Part shown: piece by piece, positions 35,229-48,039 of the stretch
Layout of the letters: each line of letters starts with the position of its first letter
Position numbering within the stretch: position 1 is the stretch's first letter
From: Schizophyllum amplum
Taxonomy: Eukaryota; Basidiomycota; Agaricomycetes; Agaricales; Schizophyllaceae
Reading direction: 5' to 3'
NCBI GenBank assembly: GCA_007026445.1
Contig: VDMD01000020.1
Coordinates: forward strand, 372,001 to 436,000
Length of the DNA: 64,000 bases
Translations under genes and position numbers: made by a program
Notes under the pieces: model-generated
The model's database searches: none
What the model saw: only the letters and a program-made list of their open reading frames with translations
Told to the model about the DNA's origin: nothing

Positions 35229-37835
35229 CTACTGCTTCAGCTTCCGTCGCTTCGTCTGGCTACTGCTCAGGCGGTAATTATCGGGCAGCTTTTCCTCACG
35301 CCTCCGCTCCAGATCATCCTCGTTATACGACCTGAGGACACCAGCGGTTTGCGACGAGCGAAGCCTGCCAACCATCGCTGCATCAGCAAGGTCCGAGCCG
35401 CGAGCTCCCCTCAAGCCGTGCCCTCCAACAGGCAGCGGGGCCGCCTCCTTCGCATCGTCATCGTCCTGTTCGTCGTCGTCTTCCTCGTCGTCTTCCTGGT
35501 AGCAGTCGTCTTCCGTGAATAATGCTCTTGCGCTCACGGCTATCATCCGCTCCGTATCTTCCAAGCTCGTCTCCTTGCCCTCCAGCTCCCGACGCCCGTC
35601 CGCGCGACCCTGCCTGCTCCGCCATCCAGACACCTTCTTCGCATCGGCATCAGGAACCGCCTTGCGCTTGACGCCTCTTGGATCGCCATCAGGATGCGAC
35701 AGTTGGTCGATATATCTCTGAAGGATGCCGAGCACCTCGCGATGCATAGCTCGAGGATTCGATGGTGCTGGCCCCAGTATCACCTCGCGCAGCTCGTGGA
35801 CGCACGGCTTCAGGTCTTCAAAGTAAGGGTCGAAGAGCTCGTCGATGAAGGCCTGAAATTCATCCGGAAGGCCATCTTTCGGAAGACACATGACCGCCTC
35901 CTTTGCACTGCCGATGTCGCTCATGTATTCATCTAGTTCCATCCACCTACCGATGCGGGATTTACGGAGGTCAAAGTCTTGGCGATATTGACGGTTGGGT
36001 CCCGAGTGGCAGACACAGACCACGATGAGGACGTAGAGGAAGGACTCAAGGTCGTGGCGGGGCTCGTGCGCAATCTTGTCGCCGTACTTCAGTATCTCCC
36101 ACGCCATGAACGGCAGCGTGCCCTTCATTCAATATGTCAGCATATGCGCGACATGTGAATTCAAAGACAGTACACGTACCGTGCGATGAGCAGTGGAAGT
36201 CGTATCGCGCTGCTCGCCGATGAAGGCTGCGTAATCGAGATCAATCAAGAGCCCCTTGCGCAGGCCTCCTGGTGGATCTGCCCGGATCATGACATTGTTG
36301 TCGCTGATGTCGGAGTGCAGTATGCGGCGGTCATAGACGAGTTGCTCATGGGCTACAACGACGTGAGAATATATATGGGATTTGTGTATAACGACAACGT
36401 ACCTTTAATTGCGTCCTTAAGGACGCTTAGAAGCTCCTTCTTCGAGGAGAAATTCTCGATATGAAGGGCGTAAGGCTTGAGAACTAGTCGGTATTGGTGT
36501 CGTTCCTCGATGCCGACAAGCTCCGCCTCCCTGCCATGATTCCGCAATGCTCGTCGTATGGTAGCCGTAGACCGTGCCCTAGGCGGATCACCCTCGGTGA
36601 CGATCTCCTCCGCGACCAAGGTCGATATACCTTCGACACCTTCTGCTGCGCGCAGGAACTCTGCCTCCGTATGAGCACGGCTCTGGTCTGCCCAAAGGCT
36701 TTTGATGACCACGTCCTCGTCTTCAGGTCCTGCGTCCAAAGCTCGACAATGCCAGCACACTGTTCCTCGGCCCCGCATAACATCGCTGAGAAATAGCATG
36801 CCAATGATTTCGTAAACGACGCCATCGACTTCCATGGTACGACGGCCGTCAGGCAGCGTCTTGATGGAGGAGTCGTAGCCAAGGCGAGAGCGCTCGAGGA
36901 ACGCGAGACCAGCGAGGATGCGAAGGAAAGAAAGCGCATCTTCGTGAATGTTACCCCGCGCCGAGTGTACGCAGCCGGAGCGATCGAAGACAGAGAGCCA
37001 GAACTCTTCGCATACGAGGCCGACTTCGATGTGCCACATGAGGTCATCCTGGGTGGCGAAGCAATTATAGGCATCGTCCTGCAGTTGACGCTCCGTGGCA
37101 GCGAAAGCGTGTTCCTCGCTCTTCAGTTGCCCGCCAACCAAGACGCTCTTCCACAGGCTTTTGTCGTTCCGGACCTTCAGGAAGAGATCAGGCTTCCTAG
37201 AGGTAGTACCGCCAGGCATAATCCGATCGATGTATTTCGCACTCCAACGGCGCTCCTCGTTGGTCGGGAGGTCCTTTCCCGGAGTGCGTTTGTATACGAG
37301 ACGCGCGTAGTGGACGATCTCGTTGAAGAACCTCGCGGTCTGGCTCTCCATCGATTGTTTGCTGAGGTCCGGACAGTTCTTCCACCTGCCTCCATGATAG
37401 ATATTCTCGGGCATAGCTTCTAGGAGGATGGCAGGTCGGATCGGGAAGGCTTCGTCGGGGAAGAGAGTCAAGAGCAAGTCGGGCATGTTATGGATAGCTG
37501 GTCCGAGTTCGGCATGCATGACCTTATGCATAACCTCTATGGTGCGGATAGCACGAGTTCCTTGTTGCTTCAGCAGGATGCGTTCGTTAACAACGCGCGA
37601 CAATGATCCCGTCTTCTGTTGGCGTGTTGACAAGGGTGCTCCTGAGGACCACTTGACAGGAGCGCTTCCGACAATACCAGGTCGAAGACGATCGGAAGTG
37701 GCAGCCGGCTCGACGTCCTGGACGATGGTCAGAAGAATGCCAGGCAGCGAAGATCACACGACGCACGGATAGCAGGCGTTCAGCGGCAGTGGCGAGGCCG
37801 GATGGCTGGTCAGAGTCTGTATCATGGTCAGCCAT
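35229..37835 (-). CDS. FunK1-type fungal protein kinase, copy C
   Basis: Exons 37835-37767, 37717-36403, 36352-36180 and 36122-35229 sum to 2451 nt, 816 residues, with intron positions identical to copies A and D. It has QLQDDAYNCFATQDD, FLSDVMRGRGTVCWHC, the catalytic loop HSDISDNNVM, LLIDLDYAAF, GTLPFMAWEIL and HEPRHDLESFLYVL. The disordered C-terminal part is very acidic (DDEEDDDEQDDDD) before GRLRSSQTAG and the basic KRRKLKQ end. It is the intact sister of pseudogene B. Its 3' half and 3' flank are almost identical to B, whereas exon 2 is clearly more diverged. Confidence 0.9.
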
Positions 37836-38000
37836 GATGGGAGTGGGCGAAGAAAGAGGAGATCAACCTTTTCAGCCTTTATAGTGCCCGAGTTGGGGCC
37901 AAGTCCTCGTGGTGGTTGAGTCAACGCTGTTCTTGCGTGACGTGATCCACAAAGAAACGCATCAGCTCACGTGTACGTCACGTGGGTTTTCAGAGTCACA
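37836..38000 (-). promoter_or_regulatory. FunK1 copy C promoter module
   Basis: CACGTG at 37968-37973 and 37979-37984 (11-bp register), TGAGTCA at 37917-37923 (the complement of TGACTCA) within GTTGAGTCAAC, and TATAAAG around 37884-37878. Same order and spacing to the ATG as in copies A and D. Confidence 0.75.
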
Positions 38001-38185
38001 TGTTCAACCATTGTATTGTCACGGCAAGCTCCGAGCTGAACCGCCGGAGGTTGGTCTATGGACGATGCATAAGTGACATAACCAGTACGAGCTTCAAAGT
38101 TCAGCTTTGTGTAACACTGGACTGACATGGGCAGTGCCACACTATGAGTAACGAAGAAGGCGTGCTCGCGCTCACTGCTTATGGT

Positions 38186-38684
38186 GACCTAAGACAGAAT
38201 TATTGAGGTCACCAGGTGTCTTGCTTTAGGTCGTTCAACCCGATATTGCCAGACGGAGCAAGCTCTCCCATTATATGTACGGGTCCTAGGATGGACTTGA
38301 ACTACATGAATACATACGATTGATTAGTTTATAGATCCAGTGTGGGCGGGCGGTCCGTAATACGGCGACAAGTACAAAGCAAATTCAACAGCAAAATGAG
38401 GAAAGGCGAATAGATGAGGAAGAAAAAATGAGTGATAAAGCGAATGCGGGTGAACGCGACCGGGTCGACGCGAAAGACATAATGCGGGATGGGCCCCAGT
38501 CACAATAAGGTAAATGTAACGACGAATGCAGCCAGTAACCTACTAAATGAAGCATGGTGATGATGATGATGTTGATGCGGTATATAGATCCAATGTAAAT
38601 GCGAACGTATCCTAGAAACGACATTGAGCACTTGGCTGACTTTGAGCACTGAAATGAACGCACCATGAAATGCGCACTCAGCGC
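38186..38684. other. Spacer after the duplication
   Basis: No gene supported. A short run of ATG/ATC trinucleotides lies near 38552-38575. Confidence 0.35.
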
Positions 38685-41600
38685 TCATAGCTCCTCGTCA
38701 ACGACGTCCAACTCCATCCGACCCGCGCTCAGGTCGAAGCTCTCCATGTCCCCCAGATGCTGTTCATCTTCGGGACGTAGGAACAAGCTACCAGGACTCC
38801 CTGTCCTTGGTGAGGGACTGTCATTCGCGCTCGACCGAGACGACGCGCGGGAGCGGCCCCGCCGTCCATCCTCGTGCACTTCTTCCTCAGCCCACTTAGC
38901 CGCTTCCGGTACCTCGCCCCATGTCAATGGCACCGCAATCGTCGGTGACCCCTCGCGCTCGGGCTCCTCGACCACGTCGTGTCGCTCGGGGCCGTTGAAG
39001 ACGTCTCGCCGCCCGTGATCCTGCTCAATCGACCCCGACCCGTACCCTTGTGAGCCCGCCCACGCCCCATCGTCCTCAGAGAAGATCATTGACATGTTCG
39101 CCGGTAGCGTGGGGAACACGGACGACGCGCCACTGAGCCGGCGTGAAGTGCGTAGGCGGCCGTTCGACGACGAGCCTGAGCGCGAATGCGAGTTGGCGAA
39201 CCTCCGCGTGCGCTCACCGACGTCCGACTCTCCCTCCCAGTCGACAGAGCCTGCGCGAAGGTGCAGTGGTGAGGTATCGCGCAACGGGGAACCGCCACTG
39301 CCCATCAGAAGCAGGGGCGATGAGTGCAGGCTGTCATTCGCCTCACTGCCGAAGCCCTTCACGCTCCCGTTCAGCAGTGTCGATGATGTCGCGTGTGACA
39401 GCCCGGCTGTCGTCAGCGTAACGTTCCCCGCACCGTCCTGCCCCGTCGACCCCAGCCGCGCGCGCACCTCCGCCATGCGCAAGGCGACGCTCGTCTCGGC
39501 CAGCTTCTTCCGCAAGCGTTCGCGTTCGCGGCGATCTTCCTCCCGTTCGCGCGCCCACACCTCGCTCTCGTCGCGCATGCGCTCCATCTCCCCCGCCATC
39601 TCCTCCACCGCCGAGCGCATGTCGTCCCGCTCCTTCTGCACGAACTCAACTTGCTCCTCCATGTGTGTTACAAGCTCGGTGTGTCGCGCGCGCTCCGCAT
39701 GCAGGCGCTCGACTTCATCAGCAAGCTCGTCCGCGCGCTCGCGCAACTCGTTGTTCTCCCCACGCAGCAGGCGCGCAGACCGCTGCGCATCCCCAAGCGC
39801 ACCCAGGAGCGCTGCCATCTCGTCCGCGTGTCTCGCTTGCATCTCGCGCAACTCCTCGTCGTGCGAGCCGCCGCTCACGCTCGTCGGCGCCGTAGAAGCG
39901 CTCCGCGGTGTGCTGAACGTGAATGTTGGACTGTCTGTAAGCTGTGGTCCTGGACTTGTGGCGCCAACAGATGTACTCCAGCTCGCCTTACGTCCACTAA
40001 CCCGCCGTTCCGTCATGTCGCTCGGGAGACGTGCGCCAGGTGCAAACTTGCCGCGCACGCTACCCATGCCCGGCCCACTGCGGCCATGCGACACGCTCGG
40101 GCTGCGTACGCGATCGAGCACGTTTGCACTGCGCTCAAGGGCGGTGCGACTCTTCTCCAGTACGTCCTCCGAGCTGCGGCTCTTCGCACTTGCCAAAGGG
40201 TCATCCTCGTCGAGCACGCCGGCCGCACGAAAGGCATTCAGGGTGCGCGGACCCGGTCCCGGTGTCCGCAGCGGATCCGCGCGCCTACTGAAAGATCCGC
40301 TCAAGCTTGTGCCACTCCGCCCGCTGAGACTGGTAGCGCTGCGCGCGCTGCCCGAGCTGGTCTCCGGTCGCCGCAACAGGTTGTTGTCGGGACCCAGACG
40401 CCGCCCAACAGACCCGCTCATCGCTGTACTCGGCCTTGCCGAAGTGCTCGGGCGAACTGGCGTCTGATTGCCCTGGTCGACAGACAGGCTGCGTTTGCGA
40501 GTGCGCATGAAGTCAGGCGAGAGCGTGTTCAGGTCCGGAGACCTGTTGCTCTCGTACAAGTCCAGCGAGGGATGCGCGCGTAGCTGGCTAGGATGGTCCA
40601 GCGACGTTTCACTATGGCGAGCTGCATCCAGCGAAGGACGCATGTGCCCGTACGATGCGCCACGGCCATACACGCCTCGATCTAATGATGGTCGGGCAGA
40701 GGAGAAGCGACTCGACTCGAGCGACGCACGAGGCGTGTAACCTCCCGACTCAACCGACGACTGGGATCGGTGACGAGATGTGACCTCATCCCAGAAGACA
40801 TTGTGCACCGAAGGCCGCAGTCTCGGTGAAGAAGATCCCCGCCTTGACAGTGGCGTAAGCTGTGCGGCAGCCTGCGACGAGAGCGCGGAAGGTTGCAGAG
40901 GCGACGGTTGCAGCCTCGGCGAAGAACGAGTAGAATGCAACGCGGAGGGCGAGGGTTGCCCCACGAAGTAAGAGCTGCGCGGTGAAGCTGCCGAAGGTGA
41001 CACGTTCCTCGATGGTGGTACGGTACGTGTAGGAGAAGGTAGCACTGGCGAATGCGAGGGCGAAGGGCGGACGGAGGGCGGTAGAGACGCAGGGATGATG
41101 GGCTTTTCAGACAAGGGCAGAGGTGGTGGGGGACCCCGCCGGGCATAGTACTCAACGGTACTAGTTGCAGGCGAGAAGTCGCTGGTCGTTATCGTGCGTG
41201 GCGATAGACCTGAGTCGAGCACATCGGTATCTCGATGTTGCTGTAGCGGGGTTCTCGGAGGAGATATGATGGACGTCGATCGAGAGCGTGACGCATGCGA
41301 GAGCGGGCGCGGAGCAATAAGTGTGATCGAGTTATTGTTGTCTTCAACGCCTCTCAGAATGCTGTTGTCGGCCTGTGATGGGAAGCTATCGTCCGTCGGC
41401 TCATCCACGACAACGGGTGGGTACCCAGTGAATCCGCAACTAGTTCGCCTGAGCGCATCTACGACTTGAGTATGCACATCAGAAGTCGAGAGCTCGAAGC
41501 CGGAGGTGTCTGCCTCGTGCGCATCCGACGAAGGGGCGACCGATGAGGAACGACTTTGGCTGGTGGATGGTATGAGGGACGACGCTTGTCGGGATATTGG

Positions 41601-42538
41601 CGAGTGTGAGGCAGACGACAGGTGCGGATGAGGCGAGTGTAGCAAAGACTCTCGATAGGGCGAATCCGGTGATGTTGGCGCGGATTCCGCAGGGATATGT
41701 TTGGAAATGGATACGCCAGAGCTATCTGGGTCGATGGCGCCCGAAGTCTCCGCTTCAATGATCGTGGAGAGGTCCATGGGAGCAGTGGGGGAGGGCGTCC
41801 GTAGTATGGGGGGTTCCTCATTCATGAGAGGTGCGAGGGTGTCTGATGATAACGATCAGCGAAAGGCTTTCGCATCAGAAAGTACAGGAACTCACCAGCG
41901 GCAATGTCCAAGTCTAGCTGCTGAGTGGATGGTGCGGGGCTGCTGCCGCCCGGCTCCCTCGGCAGAGGCTTCTCCAACCGAGAAGAGAGCGAGGAGAGCT
42001 TGCGGCCTCCCAACCCATGCAACGGCGTGTTCAGCTCCTTCTCCAAGTCGATGGCGTCGTCCGACCCATCCGAAAAGTTGCGGTGTATGGAGATGACAGG
42101 GAGCGCAGACGTTTGTTTGCTGCGGTCGCGCGAGGGAAGCGAAGCCGACATCCTCGCGTCCCAGGCTAACGAGGCGCGACCAGGCGTAGCGTCCTTGCTC
42201 AGCGAGCCCTTACGGTCCTTCCCGAGCGACGCGGTCGCGGAGGCCTTGCGCGTGAAGGACGAAAGCGCACCGCGGGAGGGGGTCGAGGCCTGTGGAGGCT
42301 GCGGAGACGCGCCGATGGACATTGACATGGACTTGCTGTGGTAGAAGCTTCCATCCTTCGTGGGCGATTTAGTGGAGGCTTTGGATGGGGTGCGGGAAGG
42401 GGTTGTGTTCTTGGAAGGACCGAAGGGGAGTAAGGAGCGGAGGGAGCGCAAGGAGGGGATGCCAGAGGGCGCGGCGGACGAATTGGAGACAGACCCCCGC
42501 CGAGGGTTGGTCGGGGTGTTTAATGATGTGTCGGACAT
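38685..42538 (-). CDS. Ser/Pro-rich coiled-coil protein, two exons
   Basis: Exons 42538-41896 and 41842-38685 with a 53-bp GT-AG intron give 3801 nt, 1266 residues. The N-terminal 850 residues are disordered, rich in Ser, Pro, Arg and Thr with many SP/TP and RxxS sites. About residues 870-1010 form a clear coiled coil (for example DELADEVERLHAERARHTEL and RRERERLRKKLAETSVALRM). The C-terminus is again disordered and ends acidic. I do not recognise an orthologue; the architecture resembles cytoskeletal or cell-polarity scaffolds with many phosphorylation sites, which is inference only. Confidence 0.78.
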
Positions 42539-43407
42539 TGCGGTATGCTATATTGCATGTCAGCGCCTGCCGCAAGCATGTAGTCACTGCACCTACTGTA
42601 CTCGCGCACTACCGTCGGTCTACCACAGCTCTGCTGAGGACCAAAAGCCGGATAAGCGCGCGGTTCGATGCGCAAGGTTTCTGTTCGCGAATTCAGTACG
42701 TTGTGCACTGTAAGCAGCCCGGCTAGCCACACCTTAGCAGTAGCAAAGAGGTCTACTCTGGTCTGCCAGACGCTCGATATGCCCCGCAGCCAGGGGAGGC
42801 ACGTCGCTCGGACACTTGCAGACTCGCGTCGTTTCGTTGGAGAGGGAATAGAGTGTGGAGTTGCTGCGCTTGTACAATAGCTGCAGCCCTGGTCCCTGTT
42901 GTCGTCGTCCGACGCAGCGACAAGATGGGTGTCGAGGACGGCGGAGACGACGAGCGCGATGATAGCGCAAGGGAATGTTCGCCTCGTCGGAATTCATTTC
43001 CAGCTTTCCGAAGGCGTGGGATTTCGATCAGGAACGTGATCATCAATTTTGGACCCATATGCACCTACTGGCCTTTACAACCAAGGCGTCCGACACATTC
43101 ATGTCATTGGGTTGGTTTAGGGGAGGTATGAGGTGTGTATGCAGAGTGATAGATGGTTGAGTTTGGGAGGGAGGGACCATACAACAAATGGTAAGTTGTA
43201 GCAAACATGATATTTACACACACGATGTATGGATGAGACAAGACGGCGAGCAATGAGTGTCGGATGTGTACATAGCAGCCATCCCAGCGTATATAAGTCG
43301 TATATTAAAGATGCAGTAGAGTAGGAAAAATCAGATAGAAAGAGACCGACTTTGAGCGCTCAAGCTTCAAGCCTCCGAAACGGCCGTCATTGCGTCGTTC
43401 GACGGTA
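42539..43407. other. Intergenic, 0.9 kb
   Basis: Promoter of the coiled-coil gene and 3' flank of Z1. Only weak open frames; nothing supported. Confidence 0.35.
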
Positions 43408-44997
43408 TCAACCGTGAAAGAGATTGCGGGAGCGTCCTTCGACTGGTATGCCGTTGAAATGTACCTTGGCGACATGAATCGCAAGTCTTCCCTTGACCTT
43501 CGATATGATTTCCTGCTTGCAGACGAGCCCGTTTTCCTTGTATGCACGACAAGCAAATTTGCCCGCATGCTTGCCGCTCGTCTCGACTTGGGGTTTATGA
43601 ACGTCAATGATATGTTCGTGCAGGTGGATGAGGAATTCGTCGATAGTATTGCCTTCGATGAGTTCGTTGCAGGGCACGTAGCCTTCTTCCTTGAGTTTCC
43701 ATGGACATGATTCCCTGAAGTTTGACGTGCGATCGGGGACGGCACAGGTCTTCCAGCGAAGGACCGCAGCCCGGGATGGTTGAGAGGGCAATGAGATAGG
43801 GACGGTTGTCCGTGAGTTGACAGACGGTGGTGGCATGATGTCAGAGGAATTAGATTCGGATGTACGCGCCGCGACGACGGGCATGTCATGCGCCTCGGGT
43901 GGTTGAAGAGGCGGCAACGTATGCGAGTTCAACGGCCTAGCCCTGAACACAGTTTGATAGTGAGCCGACACGTCTGTTCGGCGACGTTTTATGACGGGCT
44001 CTAGTATTAAAGGAGCGCCAAAATCGTTGCTTTGCGGTCCCTCGCGGTGGCGAGTCCTGAATGAATCGGCAAGTCAAATAGACGATTTCATCGAGTTATG
44101 AGCCACTCACCTGTCCTTGTCCTTGAGATTTTCTCTCTGAGGTTCGGCATCATCAACCTTCTTCGACTCCCTGTCCTTCGAAGAGTAGGCCAGCGGGAGG
44201 CCTCGAGGATGAGGCGCTTTCGCGCGACGTCCGGCAGTCGACGGGATATGGTGGCCAAGCCCCGGCAACGGCGTTTTCGCTGCCATCGACGGTGTCATTT
44301 TGCGTGACCGCGTCCTCCCTGTGTCTTGTACATCATCGGAGGCAAGATGCAAGTCCGGCGATGGCCTGCCAGGCGACGGAGGAAAGTCTTTGAGAGAGGC
44401 GCTGCCTTGAATTTGAGCGCTCCCGGGAGGTTGCCGAGGAGACTGAACGGTAAGCCTAGTTCCCCTTGACGTCGGCGTCTGTGATTCATCGGAGGAGTTG
44501 AGAACGATAGACAGCCAGACCTGCCGGCGCCTGAGCATTGTTTCTTCCAAGGTTTCAGACAAATCTGAGGCGGGCTCTTGGGCAGACTGCGCGGAGAATT
44601 GGTCTGCCTGCGCATTCGGATATGATTCGAGCGAAGCAGAGGGATGTGGCCATCTTGGGGATGCGGCGCACATTGCGCGAGGGGTCGTTGAGCAAGCAGT
44701 GGCCCGGTCGATGTCGAGGGCATCATCCGCAAATTGGAGTTCGTCGAACAGAGTAACAGTCTCCGACGGAGCAATATCGCTGCATTGACTTGCTGTGGCG
44801 GCCTCCTCATCGTCGTCAGTGTCCTCCACGACGTCGGCCACTTGATCGCCAGAGACGAGCCAGGGAAGGTCAGATCGCAGAGGTGGAACAGCACGGCCCT
44901 TCATGACGACGTGTTCGTCCATAACAGTGTTGTCGTCTGGAACAAGCAGCTTTCTCGGCGGCAGTGGCTTCATCGCCATCAGTGACTGTAGCTTCAT
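43408..44997 (-). CDS. Tandem zinc-finger-like protein Z1
   Basis: Exons 44997-44111 and 44056-43408 total 1536 nt, 511 residues. The N-terminal 300 residues are acidic then Ser/Pro/Arg-rich. The C-terminal 130 residues hold two finger-like units. The first is C-x11-C-x16-H-x-H-x4-H (from CPWKLKEEGYVPC to HEHIIDVH). The second is C-x9-C-x14-H-x4-H (from CRAYKENGLVC to HVAKVH). A basic KRRR segment precedes them in exon 2. The same architecture, with the intron at the same KDR codon, occurs in Z2 at 59005-60924. Spacing differs from a standard C2H2 finger, so zinc binding is inferred. A nuclear DNA- or protein-binding role is plausible; no family recognised. Confidence 0.68.
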
Positions 44998-46030
44998 GGA
45001 CGGGACGTGGAAAGCGCCTCCTGAGCGTTGACCTTTGCCCCTTGCCTGCGGAAGACCCTCAAGGTCACAGACCCAATGACCAAAGCGTGATGAGCTTGCT
45101 GTTCTACCTCAGACTGATAACAAGGCCTCGGGAGTCGGCAGTGGCGAGCCGCAAAGCAGAAAGGCAAATCAATACGGTCGACTTGAGCTTAGTATTAGAT
45201 TTCACCAGGGACATTATTACTCGTCGATGCGAGGACTTGATGGTATACACTGCGGCTATACGTCGAAGGTCTTGGAAAAGAAAGGTTCTGAGCCTAAGTA
45301 GCACTGAGCAGAAGAAAGGTCGGCGGCGCCACGTGAACGTGATCTGATCATTTTCGGCCCGGACTGACACGTGCGTGATCTGTTCACACGATGTGGGCTC
45401 TTCTCCTGCTCTTCTCTCTCATGGGCGCTTCTCCGGCGAAAGAGCTATTCTGGCTCCAGGATTAGGTCGTAGTCATTGCAGCTAGGCCAAATGCATTGGA
45501 CTAGCAGCCTCTTGGTCTCGAAATTTTGGTAGAACAGAAGCGTCGGCATGCCGCACGACTCACCTGGAAGCCAAGGAGACCTCCTGGAAGGGTCCCCTGA
45601 TCCTCTCTCTGTACTCCTCCTGGAACTGGTGCCTAATAACAAGGACTCCATGATCGCGACGTGGCTTCCTCTTCAACCGCTGCTTTCAGTCCGAAGGCGT
45701 CTATGACAGCTTTCACATATGTTTTCCGCCCTTCTTGCATCCCCATATCCTAGAAGGACATCTGCCGTGTAGGCATGCCGGTTATCGTACGAATCGCGAC
45801 CACGCCGATATCCCCAACTGTTTGCCGTATCGCCGTATCGAGTGCCTACCGGCCCCTTGCGTTTGTTGATGTCCTGTCTCCTCGGGCGCTCTCAGGCGCG
45901 TCTCAGGCGTCTATTCCTTACTTATAAGCCTTGAGAACGCATCTACGCGAGCTTCTGACCACCGCATCTGCGTACGCGGGCACTTCCTTTGCGCGGCGCG
46001 GCTCCCAAACACTACTCGTCACTGCCGAGT
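44998..46030. other. Intergenic, 1 kb
   Basis: No supported gene. Short frames at 44964-45347 (+) and 45104-45370 (-) overlap each other and look spurious. Confidence 0.35.
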
Positions 46031-47786
46031 ATGAGCACGAACATCACCGTCAGTCAGAATCTCGCGGTTCTTGCGCAGGAGACAGAGCCATCGACGACGG
46101 GTCTCGTCCTACAGTGCATTCTATACGGTGAGCGCTCTTCTTCACCTTCCATAACGCCACTAGCTTATCGAATGTCATCGCAGGGGCATATGCACTACTC
46201 TTTCCTCCGACGATCCGGGCGATCATGTACTTACGACCCGCAGATTCCCCTTGAAGCAGCACTGACCGGTCTGCAGAAAACGCCGCCCGCGCAGCAGACC
46301 ATGGATTGCACTTCTTATAACTTCGATTATCATGTTCGCCATGTCGACCGTATGCCTTTTGCTTGAGGTGATTAACACGATGGGCCTGGTAAATATAAGT
46401 TCAATCACTCTCCCTCGTCCTTTACTCACAACGCATCGTCAATTCATTAGTTCCATGGTATTCTCCTCGAGACACGGGGCGTATTCCAGGACCCGAAGGC
46501 GTGACACAGCTTCAAGGGAGCGAACGACCGCACGCTTGCGCAGGCAGCTATCTTCTCAATGGAGGTCAGTACTCGCGTCGTCAACTCTTTCGGTTGCTGT
46601 GGCTCATTAACGCGCAAAGTTTATGCTCGGAGATGGCGTAGTCGTATGGCGGGCCGCTGCATTGTGGGGTTATAACTGGGCATGCATGGCCATCATGCTC
46701 CTCCCGCTCGTTGGGGATCTAGGTGCGTCTTCCGGCTGGCCTGCATTTGCATTTGCTGATTTAGATGTGTATCTGAAGCTGTCTACCTTTACTTCCTAGG
46801 CTGCGAAGGTCAGTCGGAGTGGTGGTACATTGCCGGCACGCAGGCAAAGCAGTATGTCTTTGAAAGCCTTTAGTCATCATCTCGGTCTTGACATGCCCAA
46901 TTATCAGGTGTAATGAGTCTCAACGCGCGCTGTTCCTGCTGTCCTTCTCGACCAATTTCATCGCGACCGGCTTCATCGCTGCGAAGGCATGGTATGTGCG
47001 AGTCTAAGCGTCTGTACAGACAGCCAGGCTAACCCAATTTATTCAGGCAACACCGTGGCGCGTTCAAAGCACGCCCCGCTTCTCTCTCGCACCCGGGAAA
47101 AAGCCGTCGCACACCGGCGCAGAAGATCATGCTTCTCCTCGTCGAAAGCGGGTTCATGTACCTGGTATACTGGGTGCGTTAATGACCGTCTTTTTGTTCT
47201 GCGAATCGCTCGGCTACCTCCTTATGGTGCTATTGTCAATCACCGGACAGATCACCCGTCCAGATGAACTGACGATGTTGCATATATAGGCAGCTTGCAG
47301 TTTTACATACTTCCCATTCGTTCAGGGCCTTGCCTCGCCTGCCTATTTCATGACGAACATTTTCAACTCAATCCGCTACCAGGTCGTGGTAAGATCAGTC
47401 CTCTCGGTCGTTATAACGTTGACACTTCGCAGGGCATCTATCCGACGGCCCTCATCTACCTCGTGCAGTGCGAGCGCACGAGCTGGTCAGCGCCAGAGCT
47501 CGTGGAGTCCCTCCGCTTCAAAGCGGCGACACGTGAGAAGCCCGACGAAACTACCGAGGGAGACACAACTGTGGGATCTGTCCCAACCATGAGCAAATAC
47601 GAAACGGTAGGTAGTTACAAGACGACGGATGCGACAAGAAAGATCGAGTCGGAGCTCACGAGTAATAACGACTCCGGCATAACAAGCAAGAATGAGGAGG
47701 CGGGTGGGACCCCGATCTTTGTTGTCGCGCGGACAGCGCGCTCGATCATTGCTTGCGGACCGGAGGTGGATTTGAAGCAGGGTTAA
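46031..47786 (+). CDS. Multi-pass membrane protein, many small exons
   Basis: Starts MSTNITVSQNLAVLAQE. Exons 46031-46127, 46184-46226 and one from 46277 are joined in frame to give GAYALLFPPTIRAI and PWIALLITSIIMFAMSTVCL. Later exons give GDGVVVWRAAALWGYNW, LLSFSTNFIATGFIAAKAW, KIMLLLVESGFMYLVYW, ACSFTYFPF and YPTALIYLVQCERTSW, followed by a hydrophilic tail. About seven hydrophobic helices with a GDxxVVWRAxxLW signature place it among receptor-like seven-helix integral membrane proteins that are numerous in Agaricomycetes and have no established function. The region 46390-46610 is not cleanly resolved and may contain an unread exon or a defect. Confidence 0.62.
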
Positions 47787-48039
47787 CATGTCGTGGCTGC
47801 GTCGAATGGCAGCTCGGAAGCGACCACCTGATGTATGTATCTCCGAGCTACACATACCGTTGCTAGTACTACGAGTTCTTGTCATGTCTTGTGAAAATGC
47901 GAGAAGATAGTACTTGTTTGACTTTGTGCGACGCGTGCCGCATTCTGTTTGCAAGCAGAGAAAAATCTGAGCGCTGATTTCTCAGCGTCAGGTATGGCGA
48001 CAACCCCACTCTGGCGGCGACTGCAGGCGTTGTTGACAA

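Larger units (their letters stand above)
34233..38185. repeat. Tandem segmental duplication, unit 2
   Basis: Begins with ATGAGCGCGCTTGA.. as unit 1 does at 28027, and ends with the same landmark as unit 1 (GTAACGAAGAAGG near 34167 and 38151). It carries FunK1 copy C and a decayed DUF1772 exon. Confidence 0.85.

Noticed and set aside
28950..38185. LTR retrotransposon as the cause of the direct repeats at 28-38 kb
   Set aside because: The repeats contain host gene exons and no gag, reverse transcriptase, integrase or primer-binding site; they are a segmental duplication.
39094..40467. 457-codon plus-strand open frame
   Set aside because: It lies antisense to the Ser-rich coiled-coil gene; the composition is the mirror of that gene's biased codons and it has no domain signal.
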